Position numbers and translations under genes: made by a program. Source: Streptomyces stelliscabiei (GTDB taxonomy: Bacteria; Actinomycetota; Actinomycetes; Streptomycetales; Streptomycetaceae). From it: a stretch of 64,000 nt of DNA. Where the stretch lies: NCBI RefSeq assembly GCF_014873495.1, contig NZ_JADBGF010000001.1, positions 6,076,001 to 6,140,000 of the forward strand, in the 5' to 3' direction. Positions 15,866-23,972 of the stretch are shown here, piece after piece (position 1 is the stretch's first letter; every line of letters begins with the position of its first letter). Below the pieces are notes generated by a model. It was not told the DNA's origin. It saw only the letters and a list, made by a program, of their open reading frames with translations, and ran no database searches.

Positions 15866-16711
15866 GTGGACAATTCTCGCAACCGGCCGCGCGTCGGCCA
15901 CATCCAGTTCCTGAACTGCCTGCCCCTGTACTGGGGGCTCGCGAGAACGGGCACGCTCCTCGACTTCGAGCTGACCAAGGACACCCCTGAGAAGCTCAGC
16001 GAGCAGCTGGTGCGCGGCGACCTCGACATCGGGCCCATCACGCTCGTCGAGTTCCTGCGCAACGCGGACGACCTGGTCGCCTTCCCCGACATCGCCGTCG
16101 GCTGCGACGGCCCGGTGATGTCCTGCGTCATCGTCTCCCAGGTACCGCTGGACCGTCTGGACGGCGCACGCGTCGCGCTGGGCTCCACCTCGCGCACCTC
16201 CGTACGCCTGGCGCAACTGCTGCTGGCCGAGAGCGTCGGCGTACAGCCGTCGTACTACACCTGCCCGCCCGACCTCCCGCTGATGATGCGGGAGGCGGAG
16301 GCGGCGGTGCTGATCGGGGACGCGGCGCTGCGGGCCAACCTGCTCGACGGCCCGAACTACGGCCTGGAGGTGCACGACCTGGGCGCCATGTGGAAGGCGT
16401 GGACGGGGCTGCCGTTCGTCTTCGCGGTGTGGGCGGCGCGGCGGGACTACCTGGAGCGGGAGCCGGAGGTCACCCGCAAGGTGCACGAGGCGTTCCTGGC
16501 CTCCCGCGACCTGTCCCTGACCGAGGTGGCCAAGGTCGCCGAGCAGGCCGCCCGCTGGGAGGCCTTCGACGAACGGGTCCTGGAGCGGTACTTCACCACC
16601 CTGGACTTCCGCTTCGGCGGACCCCAGCTGAGCGCCGTGGCCGAGTTCGCGCGGCGGGTCGGCCCGACCACCGGATTTCCGGCGGACGTGAAGGTCGACC
16701 TGCTTTCCTGA
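15866..16711 (+). CDS. mqnA: Chorismate dehydratase MqnA
   Basis: A 281-residue protein of the MqnA/MqnD periplasmic-binding-like fold. It catalyses the first step of the futalosine menaquinone pathway, chorismate to 3-[(1-carboxyvinyl)oxy]benzoate. Typical are VGHIQFLNCLPLYWGL at the N terminus (substrate pocket), LVRGDLDIGPITLVEFLRNA, and SRTSVRLAQLLL. The length is normal. Its product is used by MqnE at 6547. The GTG start is fixed by the leaderless promoter geometry and by the family N terminus. Confidence 0.92.
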   Translation: MDNSRNRPRVGHIQFLNCLPLYWGLARTGTLLDFELTKDTPEKLSEQLVRGDLDIGPITLVEFLRNADDLVAFPDIAVGCDGPVMSCVIVSQVPLDRLDGARVALGSTSRTSVRLAQLLLAESVGVQPSYYTCPPDLPLMMREAEAAVLIGDAALRANLLDGPNYGLEVHDLGAMWKAWTGLPFVFAVWAARRDYLEREPEVTRKVHEAFLASRDLSLTEVAKVAEQAARWEAFDERVLERYFTTLDFRFGGPQLSAVAEFARRVGPTTGFPADVKVDLLS

Positions 16712-16929
16712 ACATTCCCCCTCGAAGTCCCGGCGAACTTCCCGGAATTTCGATGGACGAATTCCGCGTGCTGTGGGACCGGCCCGCGCGACCGCCGCCG
16801 ATCGCCCCCGACGTTCGCATTCCCCTTCGGGCGTACGGCACTAGGCTTCTGGGGAGTCGTGCGTCGAGGAGCGTTCGTACGGGGGAACGTACGGGGTGGC
16901 GCGCGAGACGTACGGGGGAGGTGCCGCCC

Positions 16930-18657
16930 ATGCAACCGCTCGATGTCGGCGAGCCCACGGTCGTGGGGCCCTACCGGCTGCTCGGCCGGCTCGGATCCGG
17001 CGGGATGGGCCGGGTCTACCTGGGGCGCAGCGCGGGCGGCCGTACCGTCGCCGTCAAGATCGTGCATCCGCACTTCGCCCTGGACGAGGAGTTCCGCGCC
17101 CGCTTCCGGCGCGAGGTCGACGCGGCCCGCCGTGTGGGCGGTTCCTGGACGGCCCCCGTGCTGGACGCGGACCCGGAGGCGGCGGTCCCGTGGGTGGCGA
17201 CGGGCTACGCGGCCGGTCCGTCCCTCGCGGCGGCGATCGCGGACGGCGGCCACCTGCCCCCGCACTCGGTGCGGGTCCTGGGCGCGGGCCTGGCGGAAGC
17301 GCTGGCCGCGGTGCACGCGCTGGGCCTGGTCCATCGCGACGTGAAGCCGTCGAACGTGCTGCTGACGGTCGACGGCCCCCTCCTGATCGACTTCGGCATC
17401 GCCCGCGCCACGGACGGCACGGCCTCGCTCACCTCGACGGGCGTGTCGATCGGTTCCCCCGGTTACATGTCCCCGGAGCAGATCCTCGGCAAGGCCATCA
17501 CCGGCGCGGCCGACGTCTTCTCCCTCGGGGCGGTCCTCGCGTACGCCGCGACCGGTCGGTCCCCCTTCCCCGGTGACTCCTCCGCCGCTCTCCTCTACAA
17601 GGTCGTCCACGAGCCGCCGCGCCTGGACGGTCTGGAGGGCGACCTGCGCGACCTGGTCGAGCGCTGCCTGTCCAAGGAGCCCGCCGCCCGCCCCGCCCCC
17701 GAGGAGGTCGCCCGCGCCCTGGCCCCCCAGGGCGCGGCCCGTCTGGTGTCGGCGGGCTGGCTGCCGGGGCCGCTGGTGGAACAGGTGGGCCGCAGCGCCG
17801 TGCAGCTGCTGAACCTGGAGATGGCGGAGGAGGTCCCGTCCGGCCCGGTGGGGTTCAGCAGCCCGTCGGTGGGGGTGGTGAGGACGGGGGAGTCGGCGGC
17901 GGGGAGCCCGACCGGCGAGGCGAAGGCCGACGCGGCCGCCGAGAGCGGGGTGTTCGGGCCGCCGCCGGTGATGTCGTCGCAGGCGCCGCCCGTGACGCAC
18001 GTGCCGGGGCAGCGGGCCGACGTCTCGGTGGCGGACACGGCGCAGCCGAAGCCGGGCAAGCTGTCGCTGAGCGTGGCGGCCGCGTCCACGAGCGCGGCGA
18101 ACGGGCGCGGCCGGAAGGTGAGTTGCTCGGTCGCTCTGGCGATCGCGGGAGCGTTCGCGCTGGTGAGCGTGGGGACGCTGTTCGGGCTCGGGATACTGAA
18201 GAACGAGGACGAGAAGGGCGACGCGGCGGGCAAGGCGCCGTCGGCCGAGGCCAGTCCGAGCGGGCGGGGTCAGGACACGGAGGCGCCGGGGGACGCGCCG
18301 GGCGAGCTGCCCGGGAAGTACCTGGGCACCTGGGAGGGCGACGGCTACGCCCTCTCCGGCAGCCTCCCCGCCGGCACCTTCACCGTCACCCTCGAACAGG
18401 CCTCGCCCGGTGACCCGTTGGGCACCTTCCGTTCCGTCGACCTCCTCGGCGGCACCTGCGACGACAAGCTCGTCCTCAAGAAGGTCACCGAGAAGAACAT
18501 CGTCGCCACGAGCATCGCCGACACCAAGAACAACCCCGGCACCTGCACCAGGAACACCCACGAGATCACGCTCACCCCCGTGGGCGAGGAACTCGACTAC
18601 ACCTCGACCAACACGGACGCGGGCAACCCGACGGCCCGTCTGGCGAAGGTGAAGTAG
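16930..18657 (+). CDS. Membrane-anchored Ser/Thr protein kinase (PknB family)
   Basis: A 575-residue Hanks-type kinase. The catalytic domain has GSGGMGRVYLG (residues 22-32), the ATP-binding Lys43, HRDVKPSN with catalytic Asp137, DFG at about 154 and SPGYMSPEQ. A low-complexity juxtamembrane region follows, then one membrane helix (about 398-422). The extracytoplasmic domain of about 120 residues (YLGTWEGDGYALSGSLPAGT...) has two Cys and looks like a small beta-barrel sensor rather than PASTA repeats. The signal sensed is unknown. ATG 16930 has an excellent ribosome binding site (GGGGGAGG). Confidence 0.9.
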   Translation: MQPLDVGEPTVVGPYRLLGRLGSGGMGRVYLGRSAGGRTVAVKIVHPHFALDEEFRARFRREVDAARRVGGSWTAPVLDADPEAAVPWVATGYAAGPSLAAAIADGGHLPPHSVRVLGAGLAEALAAVHALGLVHRDVKPSNVLLTVDGPLLIDFGIARATDGTASLTSTGVSIGSPGYMSPEQILGKAITGAADVFSLGAVLAYAATGRSPFPGDSSAALLYKVVHEPPRLDGLEGDLRDLVERCLSKEPAARPAPEEVARALAPQGAARLVSAGWLPGPLVEQVGRSAVQLLNLEMAEEVPSGPVGFSSPSVGVVRTGESAAGSPTGEAKADAAAESGVFGPPPVMSSQAPPVTHVPGQRADVSVADTAQPKPGKLSLSVAAASTSAANGRGRKVSCSVALAIAGAFALVSVGTLFGLGILKNEDEKGDAAGKAPSAEASPSGRGQDTEAPGDAPGELPGKYLGTWEGDGYALSGSLPAGTFTVTLEQASPGDPLGTFRSVDLLGGTCDDKLVLKKVTEKNIVATSIADTKNNPGTCTRNTHEITLTPVGEELDYTSTNTDAGNPTARLAKVK

Positions 18658-18692
18658 GGGCGGCGGCGCGGGTGTTCGTCCTTCTCCGGGGT

Positions 18693-18709
18693 GCGGGGAA
18701 CTGCGCGAG
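18693..18709 (+). repeat. Copy of the dispersed GCGGGGAACTGCGCGAG intergenic repeat
   Basis: Identical over 17 bases to 56643-56659 and closely related to the pair at 10063-10251. It lies between the kinase and the prepilin peptidase genes, and is followed by a GGGGCGCAGG-type segment also seen near 10210. Confidence 0.7.
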
Positions 18710-18821
18710 AACCCCCACCGGGCCGGCAGACGGGGGTCGAAGGGGCGCAGGCCCTGGAGGAGGGACGGGCAGGAGCGGCGGGGGCGAGAGCACCCCGGTT
18801 CGCCCCGAGCCCACCCCCTCA

Positions 18822-18827
18822 TAGGCT
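18822..18827 (+). promoter_or_regulatory. -10 hexamer of a leaderless prepilin peptidase transcript
   Basis: TAGGCT ends 6 bases before the GTG at 18834. Confidence 0.45.
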
Positions 18828-18833
18828 GCCCCC

Positions 18834-19601
18834 GTGGATCCGGACCTCTGGCTGATCGCACTGACCCTGACCGCCGCCCTCTGGGGCGCGGCCGCGGGCA
18901 CCCTGCTCCCCCGCCCCGCCTACCGCCTCACGACCGACGAGGACACCCCCTGGCGCCACACGTGCCCCGCCGGCCACCGCATCACCGGCACGGCGGGAGG
19001 CTGGCTGGGCCTCGCCCGCTGCACCACCGCCCCCACAGGCCCACCCCCCACCTGCGCCTACGGCCCCCGCACCCCCGCCGTCGCCACCACGACCGCCCTC
19101 GTCTGCGCCACCCTCGCCCTGGCATCGGGTCCCCGCCCCGAACTCGCCGTATGGCTGCTCCTCGCCCCCCTGGGCATCCTGCTCACCCTCGTGGACCTCG
19201 GCGCACAGCGCCTCCCCGACCCCCTGACCCTCCCCTTCGCGGCCCTGGCCCTCACCCTGCTGGGCGGGGTCGCGTTCGTCCCCGAGCACGCGGGCCAGTG
19301 GCGCACGGCGGCCTACGGCGCACTCGTCCTCGGTGGCTTCTACTTCCTCTTCTTCCTCATCAGGCCCGTCGCCCTCGGCTTCGGCGACGTGAAACTGGCC
19401 CTGGGCCTCGGCGCCGTCCTCGGCTGGTACGGCTGGGGCGCGCTGTACCTCGGCACGTTCGCCGGCGCGCTCATCGGCAGCGCGTACACCCTGGTCCTGG
19501 CGGCCCGGGGCCGCGCCGTACGCGGACAGCTGGTCGCCCTGGGACCGTTCATGATCGCCGGTGCGTATGTCGCCCTGCTGCTGGAGGCGTACGCGGCCTG
19601 A
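18834..19601 (+). CDS. Prepilin peptidase, A24 family
   Basis: A 255-residue polytopic membrane aspartic protease. The two catalytic Asp motifs are present: LVDLGAQRLPDPL (about residues 119-131) and GFGDVKL (about 182-188, the GxGD signature). The methyltransferase domain of PilD is absent, as is common for actinobacterial forms. No pilin or type IV pilus genes are nearby, so its substrates (perhaps Flp/tad pilins) lie elsewhere. Two Cys in the first loop (THTCPAGHR-like and ARCTT) could replace the zinc site. The start is set by the leaderless promoter. Confidence 0.85.
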   Translation: MDPDLWLIALTLTAALWGAAAGTLLPRPAYRLTTDEDTPWRHTCPAGHRITGTAGGWLGLARCTTAPTGPPPTCAYGPRTPAVATTTALVCATLALASGPRPELAVWLLLAPLGILLTLVDLGAQRLPDPLTLPFAALALTLLGGVAFVPEHAGQWRTAAYGALVLGGFYFLFFLIRPVALGFGDVKLALGLGAVLGWYGWGALYLGTFAGALIGSAYTLVLAARGRAVRGQLVALGPFMIAGAYVALLLEAYAA

Positions 19602-19621
19602 GGAAAGCCCTGTCCCCGGAG

Positions 19622-19630
19622 TTGTCCACA
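19622..19630 (+). other. DnaA-box 9-mer
   Basis: TTGTCCACA, the streptomycete DnaA box, in the gap upstream of mqnC. Other perfect or one-off copies are at 15865-15873, 44926-44934 and 46678-46686. Confidence 0.4.
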
Positions 19631-19669
19631 GGCGGGCAGGCTGACGTCGGGTGATCCCGGGCTCTGGCG

Positions 19670-19675
19670 TAGGCT
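19670..19675 (+). promoter_or_regulatory. -10 hexamer of the mqnC promoter
   Basis: TAGGCT, the same hexamer as at 5220 and 18822, but about 39 bases before the chosen start, so this transcript has a short leader with a ribosome binding site. Confidence 0.35.
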
Positions 19676-19714
19676 GGCCCGGTCCGTTCAACCCTCATGA
19701 AAGGGACGCCCCCG

Positions 19715-20914
19715 GTGACCGAGAAGGCCGATCTCCAGTCCGTTCTCGACCGTGCCGCCGAGGGTGGGCGGATCACGCCGGAGGAGGCGCTCGACCTCTA
19801 CCGCGACGCCCCCCTGCACGCGCTCGGCGCCGCCGCCGACGCCGTCCGCAGGCGACGGTACGCGGGCACGGAACACATCGCGACGTACATCATCGAGCGG
19901 AACATCAACTACACGAACGTCTGCGTCACGGCGTGCAAGTTCTGCGCGTTCTACGCCCCGCCGAAGGCCACGGACAAGGGCTGGACGCGCGACCTCGACG
20001 ACATCCTGCGCAGGTGCGCGGAGACCGTGGAGCTGGGCGGCACCCAGATCATGTTCCAGGGCGGCCACCACCCGGACTACGGGGTGGAGTACTACGAGAC
20101 GCACTTCGCGGCCATCAAGAAGGCGTTCCCGCAGCTGGTCATCCACTCCCTCGGCGCGTCCGAGGTCGAGCACATGGCCCGGATCTCGAAGGTGAGCGTG
20201 GAGGAGGCGATCACCCGGATCCACGCGGCCGGTCTGGACTCCTTCGCCGGCGCCGGCGCGGAGCTGCTTCCCGAGCGCCCCCGCAAGGCCATCGCCCCGC
20301 TGAAGGAGAGCGGCGAGCGCTGGCTGGAGATCATGGAGGCCGCGCACGGGCTGGGCGTCGAGTCCACGTCCACGATGCTCATGGGCACCGGCGAGACCAA
20401 CGCCGAGCGCATCGAGCACCTGCGGATGATCCGTGACGTACAGGACCGGACGGGCGGTTTCCGGGCCTTCATCCCGTACACCTACCAGCCCGAGAACAAC
20501 CACCTCAAGGGCCGTACGCAGGCCACGCTCTTCGAGTACCTGCGCATGATCGCCATCGCCCGGCTGTTCATGGACAACATCGCCCACATCCAGGGCTCGT
20601 GGCTCACCACCGGCAAGGAGGTCGGCCAGCTCTCCCTGCACTACGGCGCGGACGACCTCGGCTCGATCATGCTGGAGGAGAACGTCGTCTCCTCCGCCGG
20701 TGCCAAGCACCGCTCCAACCGCATGGAGATCATCGACCTGATCCGCAAGGCCGGCCGTGTCCCGGCCCAGCGGACCACCACCTACGAGCACATCGTCGTC
20801 CACGACGACCCGGCGAACGACCCCGTCGACGAGCGGGTCATGTCCCACATCTCGTCCACGGCCATCGAGGGCGGCACGGCCCACCCCGAGCTCAAGCTGC
20901 TGAGCGCCAACTAG
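19715..20914 (+). CDS. mqnC: Cyclic dehypoxanthine futalosine synthase MqnC (radical SAM)
   Basis: A 399-residue radical SAM enzyme with cluster ligands in CVTACKFC (Cys70, Cys74, Cys77), followed by AFYAPPK. It cyclises dehypoxanthine futalosine in the menaquinone pathway. FQGGHHPDYGVEYY and ENNHLKGRTQ are typical of MqnC. I prefer the GTG at 19715, preceded by AAAGGGA; the ATG at 19697 would add six residues and has no ribosome binding site. It lies directly before a small amidohydrolase-type fragment gene, with 7 bases between. Confidence 0.92.
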   Translation: MTEKADLQSVLDRAAEGGRITPEEALDLYRDAPLHALGAAADAVRRRRYAGTEHIATYIIERNINYTNVCVTACKFCAFYAPPKATDKGWTRDLDDILRRCAETVELGGTQIMFQGGHHPDYGVEYYETHFAAIKKAFPQLVIHSLGASEVEHMARISKVSVEEAITRIHAAGLDSFAGAGAELLPERPRKAIAPLKESGERWLEIMEAAHGLGVESTSTMLMGTGETNAERIEHLRMIRDVQDRTGGFRAFIPYTYQPENNHLKGRTQATLFEYLRMIAIARLFMDNIAHIQGSWLTTGKEVGQLSLHYGADDLGSIMLEENVVSSAGAKHRSNRMEIIDLIRKAGRVPAQRTTTYEHIVVHDDPANDPVDERVMSHISSTAIEGGTAHPELKLLSAN

Positions 20915-20921
20915 GTCTCCC

Positions 20922-21371
20922 GTGCTGACGATTCACGCCGCCGACGAGGTGCGGCGCACCTGGGACGACCCGGTGCCGATCAAGGACGGTGCGGTCGTGG
21001 TGGACGGCACCCGGATCGAGGCCGTGGGGCCGGCGGAGGACGTCCGCCAGCGGTTCCCGGCCGCCCGGGTGCGGCGGTGGCCCGGCGTCCTCGGGCCCGG
21101 CCGGGTGTACGAGGGCCCGCTTCCGGACGCCCCGTCACCGCGCGAACGCGTCCACGCGGTCCTGAAGTCGGGCGCGACGGCGGTCCTGGAACAGCATGCG
21201 GGCACCCCGGAACTCCGTTCCGCGGCCGAGCGCAACCATGTGCGGGTGCTGCCACGGCCGCACAGCCCGGCCATCGTCGAGCTGGGCCGGGCGGACCTGG
21301 TGGTCCTCGACGACTCCGGCAGCTGCCTGGCCACGGTGTGCGCCGGGCGGTTGGTCCACCGACGCCGCTGA
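20922..21371 (+). CDS. Orphan imidazolonepropionase/aminofutalosine-deaminase-type composite domain
   Basis: A 149-residue protein that matches only the N- and C-terminal beta-sandwich ('composite') part of amidohydrolase-superfamily enzymes. Visible are LTIHAADEVRR, then KDGAVVVDGTRIEAVGPAED, and at the end GRADLVVLDDSGSCLATVCA with GRLVHR. The TIM-barrel with its metal ligands (HxH and later His/Asp) is missing; the middle is only about 50 residues. Its GTG start is 7 bases after mqnC, so coupling is likely. The pathway needs an aminofutalosine deaminase, but this protein cannot be that enzyme alone. It may be a remnant or a partner subunit. Confidence 0.65.
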   Translation: MLTIHAADEVRRTWDDPVPIKDGAVVVDGTRIEAVGPAEDVRQRFPAARVRRWPGVLGPGRVYEGPLPDAPSPRERVHAVLKSGATAVLEQHAGTPELRSAAERNHVRVLPRPHSPAIVELGRADLVVLDDSGSCLATVCAGRLVHRRR

Positions 21372-21410
21372 GGGGCCACGCCGCCGCGGTGCGTTCTCGG
21401 GGGGTGCGCC

Positions 21411-22460
21411 TCACCCGGAGAACGCCTCGCCGAACGCCCCGTCCGTCTGCTCGACCCCGCTGCAGTCGACCAGCTCGTCGTCGGTCCCGCCCCCGCACTC
21501 CCGGTCCCGGAACGTCGCCCACATCGACACCCAGGCCACCCCCTTGTCCTCGGCGAACGACCGCACCTGTGCCGCGTCCTCCAGCGTGAACGTCTCGTTG
21601 TCGACGTCGTTGACGCCCAGCATCGAGGTCAGCGCCAACGCCCCCCAGGCCGTGGACCCGCTCGTGCCGAAGACGTCCCTCAGCTGCTCGTGCGTCGACT
21701 CGGCCGCCCGCACCGCGTAGTCGCCCATGTCGCCGCCGTACGAACTGGCGTAGTTCATGGTCATGATGTTGACCGTGGTGACCTGGACGGCGTGGTCGTT
21801 GGCCGAGTCGAGCAGGGCCACGCCGTCCGCGTCGAGACCGGACGGCATGACGGGGAGGGTGAAGGTGACGGAGAGGTCTGGGCGATCCTTCTGGAGCAGT
21901 GCGATCGCCGCTGAGCGCAGGTCGACGGAGTCGGAGTCCTTCAGCGCGTCGCCCTCGACGTCGAAGTCGGCCGCGGTCGCGCCGGCCGCGTCCAGCGCCG
22001 CGCCGTACGCCTCGGCCAGCTCGGACGCGCTGTCGCAGACCTCCGCCAGCTCCGGCCCGGAGGCCCCGCCGAAGGAGACCCGCACCGACGCCCCGGAGTC
22101 GGTGAGTGCCGCGATCCGGGACCTGACCGCCGTGTCGTCGACGGCCTCCGTCCCGTTCCAGGCGGGTGTGCACGCGTCGCCTTCGGCGATCACGAACGCC
22201 AGGTTGTAGGCGGCGGCCGACCCGGCGTCGTCGAGGCCGGAGGCGTCGGTGGCGCTCACGTACGGCGCGTAGGCCGTGGACGTGCCGGACACCTTCGCGG
22301 GCGATTCCCCGGTGACCGACGGGGTGGCGGTGGCCGAACTCGACGGACCACCGGGTGCGGACGCGGACCCCGCGGTCTTCGCGGTGCAACCCGCGCAGGC
22401 CAGGGCCACCGCACCTATCAGTGCGACGACCGGTCTCAGGGAATTCCTCACGGTACTCAC
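21411..22460 (-). CDS. Secreted GH18-family (chitinase-like) lipoprotein
   Basis: A 349-residue exported protein. A signal peptide ends in LACAGC, so it is probably a lipoprotein; a Ser/Thr/Ala/Pro-rich linker of about 45 residues follows. The catalytic domain has the GH18 DxDxE motif as DFDVEG (Asp165, Asp167, Glu169), then VTFTLPVMPSGL and VNIMTMNYASSYGG, and the C-terminal WATFRDREC. GH18 enzymes cleave chitin and related beta-1,4-GlcNAc polymers. The start could also be the GTG at 22451. No DasR site is visible upstream. Confidence 0.82.
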   Translation of the reverse strand: MSTVRNSLRPVVALIGAVALACAGCTAKTAGSASAPGGPSSSATATPSVTGESPAKVSGTSTAYAPYVSATDASGLDDAGSAAAYNLAFVIAEGDACTPAWNGTEAVDDTAVRSRIAALTDSGASVRVSFGGASGPELAEVCDSASELAEAYGAALDAAGATAADFDVEGDALKDSDSVDLRSAAIALLQKDRPDLSVTFTLPVMPSGLDADGVALLDSANDHAVQVTTVNIMTMNYASSYGGDMGDYAVRAAESTHEQLRDVFGTSGSTAWGALALTSMLGVNDVDNETFTLEDAAQVRSFAEDKGVAWVSMWATFRDRECGGGTDDELVDCSGVEQTDGAFGEAFSG

Positions 22461-23075
22461 GAGGGAAATGAATCACACCCGGCTGTGCTTCATGTGTGCT
22501 TTCTGGAGATTGCAGATCCGAAGGCCGGTCACGGAACGGCTGACGACAAAGGGTTCGCCAGTCGGGCAAACATGCCCGTATCGGCGAGGAATATCCCCCC
22601 GAAGGCAAACACCGGCCGCTTCGCATTCGCTCACGGATTCTCTCGGGAAGCGGACAGGCTCGGACGTTTTTCGTGCGCCTTTCACAGAGCTGGGCATTTC
22701 CCGAACAAAGCCCGCCCGATGTCCGGGGATATGCGATCCGACTCAGCCAACGAAAACCTCGCCCCAGAGGGCCCCTGTTCGTCGACACCTCCGGGCGCCG
22801 CGCCAGACCGCTGCGGTGCTGCGGCACGCTGCTCGGGGTCGTCTGCCTCGGGGACGCCGTCGTGCTCGGTATGGCGTTCATGGGCTGGGGGTACGCCTTC
22901 ACGCATCCTCATGTGGGGCGTCGGCCGGCCGCCGATCGGCACCTTCGTGCTGTTCTGCGGCCGGGTGGAGGACGTGGCGGCGGGGAGGAGGCCGCGACCG
23001 CTGCCGTGACACCGGGTGGCCGGTGACGGGCCGGGCGCCGCGTGGGTGTGCGGCCCGTACTGCCACAATGGGCCC
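22461..23075. other. 615-base gap without a supported gene
   Basis: The left part (about 22480-22680) is relatively A+T-rich and probably holds the promoter of the GH18 gene. Frames at 22673-23026 (+) would encode a hydrophobic segment (CCGTLLGVVCLGDAVVLGMA) but have no ribosome binding site, and the rest of the product is Arg/Pro-rich. I do not call a gene. Confidence 0.5.
23064..23069 (+). promoter_or_regulatory. -10 hexamer of a leaderless menG transcript
   Basis: CACAAT ends 6 bases before the GTG at 23076 and no ribosome binding site is present. Confidence 0.35.
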
Positions 23076-23774
23076 GTGACCCGCGCATCCCTGGACAAGC
23101 AGCCGCACGAAGTCGCCTCGATGTTCGACCGAGTGGCGAAACGGTACGACCTGACCAACGACGTGCTGTCCCTCGGACAGGACCGGCGCTGGCGCAAGGA
23201 GGTCGCGCAGGCGGTCGACGCCCGCCCCGCCCAGAAGATCCTGGACCTCGCCGCCGGTACGGGCACCTCGTCCCTGCCCTTCGCGCGGACCGGCGCGTAC
23301 GTCGTGCCGTGCGACTTCTCCCTCGGCATGCTCCGGGTCGGCAAGGAGCGCACCTCCTGGCTGCCGTTCACCGCCGGTGACGCCACAAGGCTGCCGTTCA
23401 AGGACGACACCTTCGACGCGGTGACCATCTCCTTCGGCCTGCGCAACGTGCAGGACACCGACACCGCGCTGCGCGAGCTGTACCGGGTGACCAAGCCCGG
23501 TGGGCGCGTGGTGATCTGCGAGTTCTCCCACCCGACCTGGGCGCCGTTCCGCACCGTCTACACGGAGTACCTGATGCGTGCGCTGCCGCCGGTGGCCCGC
23601 GCGGTGTCGTCCAACCCGGACGCCTACGTCTATCTCGCCGAGTCCATCCGCGCCTGGCCCGACCAGGCCGGTCTCGCCGAGCGGCTCCGGAAGGCCGGCT
23701 GGGACACGGTGGCGTGGCGCAACCTGTCGGGCGGGATCGTCGCGCTGCACCGGGGGTTCAAGGCCCTCACGTAG
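23076..23774 (+). CDS. menG: Demethylmenaquinone methyltransferase
   Basis: A 232-residue UbiE/MenG-type SAM methyltransferase, the last step of menaquinone synthesis. Family signature regions are complete: MFDRVAKRYDLTNDVLSLGQ and ISFGLRNVQDTDTALREL. The SAM-binding glycine motif is ILDLAAGTGTSSL. It fits the menaquinone genes on both sides, at 1.5-7.7 kb and 15.9-20.9 kb. The GTG start is set by the family N terminus (ASLDKQPHEVASMFD) and the leaderless -10 hexamer. Confidence 0.93.
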   Translation: MTRASLDKQPHEVASMFDRVAKRYDLTNDVLSLGQDRRWRKEVAQAVDARPAQKILDLAAGTGTSSLPFARTGAYVVPCDFSLGMLRVGKERTSWLPFTAGDATRLPFKDDTFDAVTISFGLRNVQDTDTALRELYRVTKPGGRVVICEFSHPTWAPFRTVYTEYLMRALPPVARAVSSNPDAYVYLAESIRAWPDQAGLAERLRKAGWDTVAWRNLSGGIVALHRGFKALT

Positions 23775-23972
23775 GGCGCGAGGACACCCACGACACTCCT
23801 GGTTCACTCGCACGAGGGACGCTCGCGAGGGAATCCGGTTGACGGGAACCGGTCAACAGAAACTACCGTCCGTTGATACGTCGGTACGCGCCGGTGATGT
23901 CTCACGACTCACCGGTGCGAGCCCTGAGCACGTCACCTCACGGCACGAGTTCTCTGAATGACGGAGCGTTGC

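Noticed and set aside
22673..23026. Small hydrophobic membrane protein gene
   Set aside because: There is no ribosome binding site or promoter geometry, and only about 20 residues are membrane-like; the rest is Arg/Pro-rich.
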